From positions 124,001 to 188,000 of the forward strand of contig NZ_CP026995.1 of the NCBI RefSeq assembly GCF_013407185.1: 64,000 bases of DNA. Reading direction: 5' to 3'. Below the pieces are notes generated by a model. It ran no database searches. It saw nothing but the letters and a program-made list of their open reading frames with translations, and had not been told where the DNA came from. The stretch is from Nitrosopumilus ureiphilus (GTDB lineage: Archaea > Thermoproteota > Nitrososphaeria > Nitrososphaerales > Nitrosopumilaceae). The position numbers and the translations under genes are program-made. Below, in pieces: positions 9,489 through 18,620 of this stretch. Position 1 is the first letter of the stretch. Every line of letters begins with the position of its first letter.

Positions 9489-10439
9489 CTATTTTTTTTC
9501 TGATGTTTCACCTATAAGTTCTGGTTCTTCTTTTTTTATCTGATTATGCATAATCTCTATTGCCTGTTCTATTTCCAAAAGCTTTATTCCCTTTTTCACT
9601 ATTTTTTCACAGTTTAAACATGATTGTAGTGGTCGTATGGCAATTTGCTTTAACTCTTTAGATGAACAAGGTACAATAAAATTATCTAAATATCCAAATG
9701 TTTTTGCTATTTTTTTAGAAAAATCTAATCTATTAATACAAGAAAGACCCGATGTATGAAAAACCCCCTGCATGTCTTTTTTTATCAGCTCTATGATATT
9801 TTCTGCTAAATTGTCTGCTAAAGTAGGTGTACTAAACTGATCATCTACAATTGACAATTTCTGCTTTTCATTTAATTTTTTTAAAATCCATAAAGCAAAA
9901 TTCCTTGTCTTTACTGAATTATCTCTTACTTGAAGATATTTTGAAGGCATCCAACCAAATAAAACACTGGGTCGTAATATCAAATAATTTGAAACTTCAG
10001 AAGCTATTTTTTCGCTTTCTAACTTTGTTTTTCCATAAATATTCACAGGATTGGGTTCATCATCTTCTACATACTGATTCTTCTCTCCTGAAAAAACTGC
10101 ATCAGTAGAAATATGAATAAATTTAGATCCTAATTGTTGTGCAATTTTTGCAAGATTTTTTGTACCTATTACATTAACCTCATATGCCTCTTCTCTGAAT
10201 TGCTCACAATAATCGACGTTTGTCATGGCAGCAGCATTTACAATAATATCTGGTTTTAATTCAAGAATTTTTTGACAATCTTTTTCATCTACAATGTTTA
10301 TTTTTATAATTTCTGTATTTTTAGAGACAATCAAATTTTTGTTATAAGTAGAATAAAGTTCAAAACAACTACCATTTTCTAATAATTTATAGCCTAATAA
10401 ACTACTTCCACCTACTACTAACATTCTTTTTTTATTCAT
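9489..10439 (-). CDS. rmlD: dTDP-4-dehydrorhamnose reductase
   Basis: A 316-residue SDR with GGSSLLGYKL at the N-terminus, HISTDAVFSG, and the catalytic YGKTK pair. The FSTPTLADNLA segment is characteristic of RmlD. It reduces dTDP-4-keto-rhamnose to dTDP-rhamnose, the last step of the pathway. rmlC, rmlB and rmlA follow divergently from 10584, so the four genes form a complete set around one 145-base promoter region. A paralogue (32818-33693) is also present, so this one is assigned rmlD by its position. Confidence 0.85.
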   Translation of the reverse strand: MNKKRMLVVGGSSLLGYKLLENGSCFELYSTYNKNLIVSKNTEIIKINIVDEKDCQKILELKPDIIVNAAAMTNVDYCEQFREEAYEVNVIGTKNLAKIAQQLGSKFIHISTDAVFSGEKNQYVEDDEPNPVNIYGKTKLESEKIASEVSNYLILRPSVLFGWMPSKYLQVRDNSVKTRNFALWILKKLNEKQKLSIVDDQFSTPTLADNLAENIIELIKKDMQGVFHTSGLSCINRLDFSKKIAKTFGYLDNFIVPCSSKELKQIAIRPLQSCLNCEKIVKKGIKLLEIEQAIEIMHNQIKKEEPELIGETSEKK

Positions 10440-10583
10440 TAATTACAAATCAAATTTGGATCTGATAAAAACTTTTTAAATTACATCTTGAGCTTTTTAG
10501 AAAATCGTTTCAATCAAATACACTTTAAAAAAATTCATTAACTAATACTAAACAATATTAACATATAATTTAGTTGATATTAT
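10440..10583. promoter_or_regulatory. Divergent promoter region of the rhamnose genes
   Basis: A 144-base AT-rich gap between rmlD on the minus strand and rmlC on the plus strand. It must contain both promoters. AT-rich TATA-like stretches are present just ahead of the ATG at 10584; no operator repeat was seen. Confidence 0.45.
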
Positions 10584-11090
10584 ATGGATTTACAAATAAA
10601 GAATTATGATCTCGGGGTACAAGTTTTATTTCCTAAAATAAATAATGATGAACGTGGTTTTGTTACTGAAATCTTTAGAAATGATTGGAATGGGTTTTTT
10701 GGACAAGACAAACCCAATCAAATTAACATCTCAAAAAGTAATCCTGGAATCATTCGAGCTTGGCATAGGCATAAAAGAAATCAAGTAGATTTTTTTACTG
10801 TTTTAAAAGGTTCTATGAAGATCTGTGTTTATGATAACAATAAAGAATCAAAAACTTTTGGAAAATTGGTAGAAATTATTGCAGGTGAAGATAACTTACA
10901 AATTATTAAAGTTCCAGGAAATTTTTGGCATGGAACGAAAACTATTGGAAATCAACCCTCTTACACGATTTATTTTATAAATAATTTATACGTTTATGAA
11001 AATCCTGATGAAGAAAGAATTCTTTGGAATGATCCATCTATTATTGATCCTAGAACAAAAAGACCATATGATTGGAATAATGTGAGTTAG
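10584..11090 (+). CDS. rmlC: dTDP-4-dehydrorhamnose 3,5-epimerase (RmlC-like cupin)
   Basis: A 168-residue single cupin domain. DERGFVTEIFRNDW near residue 24, then the GIIRAWHRHKRNQVDFFTVLKG block with the active-site His/Arg cluster, match the RmlC family; bacterial RmlC is about 180 residues. It epimerises C3 and C5 of dTDP-4-keto-6-deoxyglucose. It is separated from rmlB by two bases and shares its operon. A second, more typical RmlC homologue is at 35515-36066, so the exact stereochemistry of either enzyme is uncertain. Confidence 0.82.
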   Translation: MDLQIKNYDLGVQVLFPKINNDERGFVTEIFRNDWNGFFGQDKPNQINISKSNPGIIRAWHRHKRNQVDFFTVLKGSMKICVYDNNKESKTFGKLVEIIAGEDNLQIIKVPGNFWHGTKTIGNQPSYTIYFINNLYVYENPDEERILWNDPSIIDPRTKRPYDWNNVS

Positions 11091-11092
11091 TA

Positions 11093-12094
11093 ATGAAATT
11101 TCTTGTATGCGGTGGTTATGGTTTCATTGGAAGTACGTTTATCAAAAATCACCTGAAAAAATTTCCACAAGATACTATTGTCAATATAGATAATCTCACA
11201 ATAGGTTCAAACAAACTTAATTTATCTGAAATCCACAATCAAAATTATTCCTTCATTAAAGAGAATATGCAAAATGTTACAGAAATTGAAAAACTTTCCA
11301 AAGATGTTGATGTAATAATAAATTTTGCTGCTGAAACACATGTAGATAGAAGTATTGCAAACCCAAAACCGTTTATTGAAACAAATATTCTAGGTACATA
11401 TTCACTTCTAGAATCTTCAAGAAAATATAATAAATTATTTGTCCATATCTCCACTGATGAAATATATGGAGATTTGGAAAATAAAACGTCTTTTAACGAA
11501 GATGATATTCTAAAACCCAGTAATCCATATTCTGCAACTAAAGCTGCAGCTGATTTACTTGTAGGTGCATATAGAAGAACTTATGGAATAGATTGTATTA
11601 TTACAAGATGCACTAATAATTTTGGCCCAAATCAGTTCCCAGAAAAACTTATCCCAAAAACAATTATCCGTGCATTGAAAAATCTTAAAGTTCCCCTTTA
11701 TGGCGATGGAAATCAAATCAGAAGTTGGATTTATGTTTATGATCATGTTGATGCTGTTGACTCTTTAATTAGTAAAGGAAGAATTGGTGAAATTTACAAC
11801 ATTACTGCATGGAATGAAATTTCTAATAAAAATATTGTAGAAAAAACCCTTCAATTTATGGATAAATCTTCTGATTTGATTGAATTTGTACCAGATAGAC
11901 CTGGACATGACAAGCATTACTCTATTGATTCATCAAAAATTAAAAATGAAATTAATTGGAATCCAAAATATGACTTTGATGATGCTTTACATGAAACTGT
12001 AAATTGGTATATTAAAAACAAACTGTGGTGGGAACCGCTAGTTGATGAAAAAACACTTCATCCTCAACCTTGGACATTAAACTGGAATAATTAG
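11093..12094 (+). CDS. rmlB: dTDP-glucose 4,6-dehydratase
   Basis: A 333-residue extended SDR with the NAD loop GGYGFIGS (7-14), the RmlB-specific STDEIYGD motif carrying the catalytic Asp-Glu pair, and NPYSATKAAAD with the Tyr/Lys couple. THVDRSI and NNFGPNQFPEKLIP are also diagnostic for RmlB. It converts dTDP-glucose to the 4-keto-6-deoxy sugar used by RmlC and RmlD. It lies two bases after rmlC and 58 bases before rmlA on the same strand. Confidence 0.93.
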   Translation: MKFLVCGGYGFIGSTFIKNHLKKFPQDTIVNIDNLTIGSNKLNLSEIHNQNYSFIKENMQNVTEIEKLSKDVDVIINFAAETHVDRSIANPKPFIETNILGTYSLLESSRKYNKLFVHISTDEIYGDLENKTSFNEDDILKPSNPYSATKAAADLLVGAYRRTYGIDCIITRCTNNFGPNQFPEKLIPKTIIRALKNLKVPLYGDGNQIRSWIYVYDHVDAVDSLISKGRIGEIYNITAWNEISNKNIVEKTLQFMDKSSDLIEFVPDRPGHDKHYSIDSSKIKNEINWNPKYDFDDALHETVNWYIKNKLWWEPLVDEKTLHPQPWTLNWNN

Positions 12095-12152
12095 AGTTGA
12101 ATTACAAAACAACTAAGATGAATTTAATTATAGATAAAACCGATTTAATGAA

Positions 12153-13220
12153 ATGAAAGGAATTATTTTACATGGAGGACATGGAACTAGATTACGTCCT
12201 TTAACTCATACTGGCCCAAAACAACTTCTTCCTATTGCTAATAAACCAATGTCCGAATATTGTTTAGAATCTTTAAGAAATGCTGGAATTACTGATATTG
12301 CAGTAATAATTGGCGGAATTGGTTCAAACAAAGTACAAGAATATTATGGTGACGGTAAAGATTTTGGCGTAAAATTATCCTATATCACACAAGATTTTCC
12401 AAAAGGAATTGCTCATGCAGTAAGACTCTGTAAAGATTTTGTTGGAAAAGAAAAATTTGTTGTTTTTTTAGGTGATAATATTATTCAAAAAGATATTAAC
12501 GAATATGTGAACGATTTTGTAAATTCAAATGATGCAGCATCTATTCTATTATGTGAAGTTGATAATCCCTCTCAGTTTGGAATTGCAGAAATAAAAAATG
12601 AAAAAATTATCAAATTAATTGAAAAACCTAAAAATCCTAAAACTAACTTAGCTGTTACTGGAATTTATTTTTTAACTCCTATAATTTTTGATCTTATTGA
12701 TAATCTTGAACCTTCATGGAGAAATGAATTTGAAATTGTCGATGCACTTCAAATGTTGTTAGATATTAATAAAAAAATTCGTTATTATATGATAACTGAT
12801 TTTTGGAAAGATACTGGAACACCAGAAGATATCCTTCAAGCCAATAAAATAATTCTTGAAAATATGAAATCTTGTTCTTTTGGAACTAATGATGATACAG
12901 TTGTAATTGAAGGAAATGTTGTAATTGGAGAAGGTACAATAATTAAAAATGGTTCTAAAATAATTGGCCCAGTTATAATTGGAAAAAATTGTATTGTTTC
13001 TGATAATTCGTATATAGGTCCAAACACTAGTGTTGGTGATAACACACACTTATCATATTGCACTGTAAAAAATTCAATTATAATGTCTGACTGTATAATT
13101 GATTGTAATATAAAAATAAAAAACAGTATTATTTCATCCAATTCTAAAATCTCAAAAATTGAATCTAATAATGAAGAAAAAGTTTTCTTACTTGGTGAAG
13201 GCACAAAAATTAATTTATAG
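12153..13220 (+). CDS. rmlA: Glucose-1-phosphate thymidylyltransferase, long form
   Basis: 355 residues: an N-terminal nucleotidyltransferase domain with GGHGTRLRPLTHTGPKQLLP (8-27), and a C-terminal left-handed beta-helix of hexapeptide repeats from about residue 240. The long form with a beta-helix tail is common in archaea and actinobacteria, whereas enterobacterial RmlA is about 290 residues and lacks it. It makes dTDP-glucose for RmlB. It is the last gene of the rmlCBA run and ends 81 bases before a convergent epimerase gene. Confidence 0.87.
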   Translation: MKGIILHGGHGTRLRPLTHTGPKQLLPIANKPMSEYCLESLRNAGITDIAVIIGGIGSNKVQEYYGDGKDFGVKLSYITQDFPKGIAHAVRLCKDFVGKEKFVVFLGDNIIQKDINEYVNDFVNSNDAASILLCEVDNPSQFGIAEIKNEKIIKLIEKPKNPKTNLAVTGIYFLTPIIFDLIDNLEPSWRNEFEIVDALQMLLDINKKIRYYMITDFWKDTGTPEDILQANKIILENMKSCSFGTNDDTVVIEGNVVIGEGTIIKNGSKIIGPVIIGKNCIVSDNSYIGPNTSVGDNTHLSYCTVKNSIIMSDCIIDCNIKIKNSIISSNSKISKIESNNEEKVFLLGEGTKINL

Positions 13221-13301
13221 TAAAATTTTAAAAAATAAAAATAATAAAATTCAGTAATTTTTAGAAATTTTAAAATTTAAATTAAAAAATTAATATGTTT
13301 T

Positions 13302-14282
13302 TTAAATCCAATCTGGAACTATATTTTCATGATTTGCTAACCATTCAAAATATTCTTTTATTCCTTGATTCAATGAAATTTTAGGTTCCCAATTAAGATA
13401 TTTTTTCATTAATGTAACGTCTGCATATCCGCCTAATGGATCACCTTTGGGATGTGGTTTGTAGTGAATTGGAACTTCTTCAATATTTTCAAAAACATAC
13501 TTCACAATTTCATTAACCGTTGTTGGTTTTCCTGTTCCTGAATTAAAAAATTTACCATTTGTTGAATCTTTATCTATAGAACGAACTACTGATTCTGCAA
13601 TATCTGCAACATGTGTAAAATCACGAATTTGATTTCCATCTCCAAAAACTGTAATTGGTTTTCTTTTTTTTGCTAACATGGAAAATATGGCAATTGCCCA
13701 ACTATGACTTCCTAATTTGGGAGTTTGTGGAGATCCATAAACGCTAAAAAATCTAATTGAGGTTGTTGGCAAATCATAAAGTTCATTGTATAATCTAGTT
13801 TGTTGTTCTCCCCAATATTTTGAAAGTCCATAATTAGAAACTGGGAAACATGCATCACTCTCTTTAAAGATCTGTCCTTTGGGCTCACCATAAACTGAGG
13901 CCGATGATACAAAAATAAATTTTTGAATCTCTTCTTTTTTACAAATCTCTAGAATATTTTGTGTTGCTTTAACATTCGTTTGAAATTCATCATGTGGATT
14001 TCTAACACATGCACCTACATCTGCTAATGCTGCAGCATGTATAACAACATCATTATTTTTGATTAATTCTGAAATTAGTTCATTGTTGTTAATATCTCCT
14101 TTAACAAATCGCACACTTTCCATATTTCCTACACCATATTCATGCAAATAATCAAATGGATATGCTGAAAGATTATCAATAACAGTAATTTTTGCTTCAC
14201 GTTCATCTAATTTTTTAACTATGTTACTACCAACACATCCAGCACCACCTGTTACCAAAATTGATTTATTTTTAATATTCAT
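13302..14282 (-). CDS. NAD-dependent nucleotide-sugar epimerase (GalE-like)
   Basis: A 326-residue extended SDR with GGAGCVGSNI at the N-terminus, VSSASVYGEP and the catalytic YGLSK. HAAALADVG and the RDFTHVADIA segment are typical of UDP-glucose/UDP-N-acetylglucosamine 4-epimerases. Its start overlaps the end of the PIG-L gene by 11 bases, so the two are translationally coupled. Its substrate is therefore probably the same UDP-HexNAc or lipid-linked HexNAc pool that the deacetylase acts on. Specificity is not determinable from sequence. Confidence 0.82.
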   Translation of the reverse strand: MNIKNKSILVTGGAGCVGSNIVKKLDEREAKITVIDNLSAYPFDYLHEYGVGNMESVRFVKGDINNNELISELIKNNDVVIHAAALADVGACVRNPHDEFQTNVKATQNILEICKKEEIQKFIFVSSASVYGEPKGQIFKESDACFPVSNYGLSKYWGEQQTRLYNELYDLPTTSIRFFSVYGSPQTPKLGSHSWAIAIFSMLAKKRKPITVFGDGNQIRDFTHVADIAESVVRSIDKDSTNGKFFNSGTGKPTTVNEIVKYVFENIEEVPIHYKPHPKGDPLGGYADVTLMKKYLNWEPKISLNQGIKEYFEWLANHENIVPDWI

Positions 14283-14961
14283 GTATGATATTCCTTATTA
14301 TGACAAACGTTTCACATAATTTTTCACCTATTGAATTTCCTCTATATTTAGCAACTGTTTTCAAGGATTCTATGGATCTAGGATGATTTCCAGATCTAAC
14401 TTCATCTTTATAACAATTGTATGCATTAATTTTCAGTTTTAGATCTTGTTCTGTAATTACATTGAATTCTGTCGGATTGAAATTCTCATTTAATCTTCCT
14501 GACCAATTTGTAGATGATGGAACTTCATAACACAAAATTTTTTCTACCCCTTCCCAACTGTTTTTTGTTTTTATTCCTCTTATTTGATGTGGTCTGCAAG
14601 CAACCATTGTAGAATCAAAAACAAATCTATGATCTTGATGTGCATCTCCATAAAAATGAGTATAAACAATTGTAGGTTTAATTTTTACAATAATCTCTGC
14701 TAATTTAGAATTAACTTTTAACTTTGATTCTAAATCAAATTGACCTGATTTACAACCTAACCAAAATAAATTCTCTTTTTTAATATTAAAAACATTAAGC
14801 GCTCTATAAGCTTGTTCTTTTAATTTCGGTTGAATTGGTTTATGACCAACAGAAAATAAAACTATGAAAACATTGTCCCCATTTCTAATATGCTTTGCAA
14901 TAGTTCCACCTGCACCTAACACCTCATCATCTGGATGTGCTCCAATAACAAGAATATTCAT
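14272..14961 (-). CDS. PIG-L family sugar de-N-acetylase
   Basis: A 229-residue LmbE/PIG-L metalloenzyme with the N-terminal zinc motif AHPDDE (8-13) and a downstream HQDH (H108, H111) supplying further ligands. Family members remove the acetyl group from GlcNAc in glycolipids, mycothiol precursors or antibiotics. It overlaps the GalE-like gene by 11 bases. The next gene upstream on the same strand is an LpxD-like N-acyltransferase, so deacetylation followed by re-acylation of the free amine is a coherent pair of steps (inference). Confidence 0.87.
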   Translation of the reverse strand: MNILVIGAHPDDEVLGAGGTIAKHIRNGDNVFIVLFSVGHKPIQPKLKEQAYRALNVFNIKKENLFWLGCKSGQFDLESKLKVNSKLAEIIVKIKPTIVYTHFYGDAHQDHRFVFDSTMVACRPHQIRGIKTKNSWEGVEKILCYEVPSSTNWSGRLNENFNPTEFNVITEQDLKLKINAYNCYKDEVRSGNHPRSIESLKTVAKYRGNSIGEKLCETFVIIRNIIHEY

Positions 14962-15170
14962 TAAATTAATACCTATAATGGACTTTATTAATAGTATCTA
15001 CAAGGAAATTACTTGTTTTATTCTTTGTTATGTTGGAAGGTCAAAAATTTAATTCTTTTAATCTTCACATACAAATTTCATTAAAAAATTATATGTTTGT
15101 ATATCAATTCATTGATTGATTTTTTAATTTAATTAGATTAAATGAACTGAAATTAAAAAATATATTAAAT

Positions 15171-16121
15171 TTATTTATTATTTTTAATTTTTTCTGGACT
15201 ACCTGTACGATCATATTTTTTTCTAGATGAAATAACTTTTGCTGGTAATCCAAAGGATACTGAATTTTTTGGTATATCTTTAGTAACTACTGAACCTAAA
15301 CCAATTAAAGAATTTCTCCCAACTGTTTTTTGATTTCTTATTCTTGTCCCAATTGATAAAAAAACATTATCTTCAATTATACAACTACCTCCAACAACAG
15401 ACTCTGCAACTATGTAACAATTTTTTCCAATTTTGGCATTGTGTCCAATATGTACTAAATTATCAATTTTTGTTCCATTTCCAATTTTTGTTTCCTCCAT
15501 GATTGCTCTGTCAATACAAGTGTGTGATCCTATTCTGACATTATCTTCAATGACGACACTTCCTATATGTGGAAATTCTTCCCATATCCCTTTTTCATTT
15601 TCTTCAAATCCAAATCCATCATAACCAATAGTAGCAAATGGTTTTATTGTAACATTATTTCCAATACACGTTTTTCCAGAAATTGAAACATGTGAATGTA
15701 TAATAGTATTATTTCCAATAGATACCTCACTCCCAATATAACAATATGCTCCAATATGTACATCTTTTCCGATTAATTTTGTTCTTACATTCGCAGTCGT
15801 GTGTATTCCTTTTAATTCATTATTTAACTGAAAAAATTTTTTGATACAACGAATAAACCATATTCGGGGGTTTTCAACAAAAATTAAAGTAGATTTTTTT
15901 GTTTTAATGTTATTTTTTAAACTAGAATGACATAGAATGACGGAAGCATTTGATTTTTTTATTTCTTCTAATCCTTTTTTTCCTAAATATGTGCAAAATG
16001 AGAATTCATTTTTTTTTGCTGAAGATATAGGCGCATATCCTCTAATTTTAATCTCTTTTTGATTAATAATTGAATATTTTTTTTTAGAAATATAAGATAA
16101 AATTTCTGATAGTAAAATCAT
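15171..16121 (-). CDS. LpxD-like sugar N-acyltransferase (left-handed beta-helix)
   Basis: 316 residues from the ATG at 16121 (a TTG lies three codons earlier). The N-terminal 100 residues resemble the uridine-binding domain of LpxD (GYAPISSAKKNEFSF). Hexapeptide repeats follow, then the LpxD signature CIDRA...KIGNGTKIDNLVHIGHN with the catalytic-type His at about 227. Bacterial LpxD moves a hydroxyacyl chain from acyl carrier protein to the 2-amino group of UDP-glucosamine. Archaea make no lipid A, so a surface-sugar acceptor is likely. ACP and AcpS genes 5 kb away could supply the donor. Confidence 0.78.
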   Translation of the reverse strand: MILLSEILSYISKKKYSIINQKEIKIRGYAPISSAKKNEFSFCTYLGKKGLEEIKKSNASVILCHSSLKNNIKTKKSTLIFVENPRIWFIRCIKKFFQLNNELKGIHTTANVRTKLIGKDVHIGAYCYIGSEVSIGNNTIIHSHVSISGKTCIGNNVTIKPFATIGYDGFGFEENEKGIWEEFPHIGSVVIEDNVRIGSHTCIDRAIMEETKIGNGTKIDNLVHIGHNAKIGKNCYIVAESVVGGSCIIEDNVFLSIGTRIRNQKTVGRNSLIGLGSVVTKDIPKNSVSFGLPAKVISSRKKYDRTGSPEKIKNNK

Positions 16122-16195
16122 ACTTTCCAAAATTTTTCTTACAATTCATTACTTTCAAACTTATTTATTAATTTCCATTTTATTTTGTCAAAATA

Positions 16196-17167
16196 TCATA
16201 ATAATGCCTTCATAAGATCTAATAATGATTCGACAGCTTTTTTATTAGTAAATTTTTTTAATGTATATTCTCTTCCTGCGCCTGCAATTTTTTTCCATTT
16301 GTTATTTTGAGGATCTGATAAATATTTTTCAAATTTTTCAATATAGTTGTCCTTATCGATAGAAATAACCGTCTTCTCATCTTCATATCCTAAAAATTCT
16401 CCTCTATTTTTCTTTGTAATTTCCATAAAAGTAAGACATCCAGCAGCTGGAATTTCCCAATATTTTATTAGAGGATTATATGTACATGCGGCAATAGCAG
16501 AACAATATTTTTGTAATAACAATGGATATTTATCACCAACATATTCGTGTTGGAGTGTATGTGTGTAATCAACATATGGAAGTTTATTGCATAAGGTTCT
16601 AAGCTTATAACACCCTAAAGCATTCCATTTTGGATTTCGTATTTTGTTAATTATTCTTGAAGTAATTTTCATGTTTCCAACATTTCCTGAATTAAGAATT
16701 TTGTTTGATATTCTTTTGTCATAAGGTATTATATTTTCATATAGACTTGATTCAAGACCAAAAATTATTGTTTTATACTTAAAATTTGATGGGTATTGTT
16801 CATGAAAAAAATCTTTATGGTGAAAATGAAAATAATAATCAATCTTCCATTTTTTGTGAAATTTTATGGATTTTTTTGCTCCTGCCGGATCTGCCCCTTT
16901 AGCAATGACAGGCATGTCTAATTCTTGAATACCTTTAATCTCTGAAGGCATTCCATAATCGTTATTTTCCCAAAGGAGTATTATATCAAATTTATTTTTT
17001 AAAGCTGATGCATCAAAAATTTCTTTTGTTGGAAAATCTTTTATTTCAATCTCTTTATTTTGTCTAAGGGCTTTCATAAAAAAATTATAGTATGTATTAT
17101 CATAGTGTTTTCCAGAAAGATATACATTATTTTCATGATAAATGAATGCAACTCTAATCTTTTTCAT
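16196..17167 (-). CDS. Glycosyltransferase with GT-B (CgeB-like) C-terminal domain
   Basis: 323 residues. The N-terminal half has the Rossmann-like pattern of GT-B enzymes (IILLWENNDYGMP). The C-terminal half carries YNPLIKYWEIPAAGCLTFMEI, which matches the 'glycosyl transferases group 1, type 2' domain where a conserved Glu binds the nucleotide sugar. DKDNYIEKFEKYLSD and a Lys-rich helical end follow. It lies 65 bases upstream of the LpxD-like gene on the same strand and probably adds a sugar to the same glycan. Donor unknown. Confidence 0.72.
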   Translation of the reverse strand: MKKIRVAFIYHENNVYLSGKHYDNTYYNFFMKALRQNKEIEIKDFPTKEIFDASALKNKFDIILLWENNDYGMPSEIKGIQELDMPVIAKGADPAGAKKSIKFHKKWKIDYYFHFHHKDFFHEQYPSNFKYKTIIFGLESSLYENIIPYDKRISNKILNSGNVGNMKITSRIINKIRNPKWNALGCYKLRTLCNKLPYVDYTHTLQHEYVGDKYPLLLQKYCSAIAACTYNPLIKYWEIPAAGCLTFMEITKKNRGEFLGYEDEKTVISIDKDNYIEKFEKYLSDPQNNKWKKIAGAGREYTLKKFTNKKAVESLLDLMKALL

Positions 17168-17337
17168 TTTTATTTCTTAAATTAGTAAAAAATCTATTAA
17201 ATGTAAATCTGTCTACTAATCATACAAAATAATTAAAATTGATTTGTCATACTTGAATAATTATGAGTTGTTATACTCTATTTTTATGACTGTAAACTTG
17301 ATAAACAGATTAGTCAAATCATAATGTGTGATAAATT

Positions 17338-18203
17338 ATGAAATATCTGATAAATAATAAAATTATTCATAAGATGTTTCAAAAATTATATTATGAATTT
17401 TATCAAAGAAATATCTATGCACTAATTGGCCCAATCAGATCCTTGCCTGATTTTATAATAATTGGAACAGCTAGAAGTGGAACTACTTCCTTATACTATA
17501 ATATTTGTCAACATCCATGTGTTCTTCCTGCATCATATGATGAAATAGGATTTTTCGATAATAATTTTCATTTGGGTTTGAACTAGTATCGCTCAATGTT
17601 TCCTACACAATTTTCAAAATGGGTTATTAGAAATAAAAAAAATATGCAATCACAGGAGAAGATACACCTTTTTACATTTGGAATCCACTAGCAGCAAAAC
17701 GTATTTCAAAAATTCTCCCAAACGTGAAATTAATTACTCTTTTTAGAAATCCTGTAGATAGAGCTTATTCCAATTATTATCTAGGTATTAGAGCGGGTTC
17801 GGAAAATTTATCATTTGAAGATGCAATTCAAGTTGAATTGACTAGTTTGAAAAATCCTGAAATTGCTTCAGAAAATAATCTTGAAAAATATACTAATCCA
17901 AGATCATATATCGCTAAGGGATTTTATGCAGATCAGCTAAAAATTTGGTTAAAATTATTCCAACATGAACAACTATTCATTACTTCTACAGAAGATTTTG
18001 AATCTAAGCCTCAAAAAACATTAGATGACATCTATGATTTCTTACAAATTCCAAAAAATCTTGTAATAAATCTTGAAAAATATAAAGTATCTTCATATCC
18101 AAAGATGAAAAGTGAAACACGAGAATTTTTAGTTGATTTTTATAAAATACATAATGCTAAGTTATTTAATATGATTGGACGAAAATTTGATTGGGATAAA
18201 TAA
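17338..18203 (+). pseudogene. Broken sulfotransferase gene
   Basis: Two open segments together make one PAPS-dependent sulfotransferase of about 288 residues. The first (17338-17583) holds the 5'-phosphosulfate loop GTARSGTTS (residues 43-51). The second, in another frame, holds the 3'-phosphate motif LFRNPVDRAYSNYY. Between them are two lesions: an in-frame TAG at 17584-17586 where a Trp codon is likely, and a -1 frameshift in the A8 run at 17635-17642. Reading across it restores GEDTPFYIWNPLAAK, joining smoothly to the second segment. Two independent lesions argue for a dead gene rather than recoding. Confidence 0.85.
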
Positions 18204-18234
18204 TTTTTTTAAGAACTATCATAATTAAATAGAG

Positions 18235-18597
18235 TTGAACTTAGAGTTTGAAAAGCAAATTGAAGATAAACGGGGAAGAATATTATTTCTAAAATTTGGT
18301 AGAAAAAACATTAATCTAATTGAAATCAAGAAGAGTTTTGCAAGGGGTGGACATTTTCATCAAACTGAAACTAGTCATTTTTTGATTTCAGGAAAAATTG
18401 AATATTATACAGAAAATATCAAAACAGGATTAGAAAAAGTTTCAATAATCTCTTCACCTAATATAATTAATGTACAACCTAACATTGCTCATTTACTTAT
18501 TGCTAAAGAAGATTCATTATTTTTTGAAGTCTTTGAAAATTATGAAGATACAGTTTTTCATAAATACAGAAAAATAGTTGAAGATCTAATGAAATAA
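18235..18597 (+). CDS. Small cupin protein, possible sugar keto-isomerase
   Basis: A 120-residue one-domain cupin from a TTG start. ARGGHFHQTETSHFLISGKI (residues 35-54) is a cupin motif 1 and recalls the RGGHAH block of FdtA/WxcM-type sugar 3,4-ketoisomerases. Those enzymes act on dTDP-4-keto-6-deoxyglucose made by RmlB, which is encoded here. It lies 31 bases after the broken sulfotransferase and converges with a hexapeptide acyltransferase, the same neighbour seen in bacterial Fuc3NAc/Qui3NAc clusters. Function is inferred from family resemblance only. Confidence 0.6.
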   Translation: MNLEFEKQIEDKRGRILFLKFGRKNINLIEIKKSFARGGHFHQTETSHFLISGKIEYYTENIKTGLEKVSIISSPNIINVQPNIAHLLIAKEDSLFFEVFENYEDTVFHKYRKIVEDLMK

Positions 18598-18620
18598 TTC
18601 TCTTAAATTGTAACATATGT

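Noticed and set aside
12836-13204. Minus-strand frame of 122 codons over rmlA's hexapeptide repeats
   Set aside because: Periodic Ile/Ser-rich sequence is a reverse reading of the beta-helix repeats.
17338-18203. Programmed frameshift in the sulfotransferase A8 run
   Set aside because: A separate in-frame TAG upstream of the run would also need readthrough, so decay is the simpler reading.
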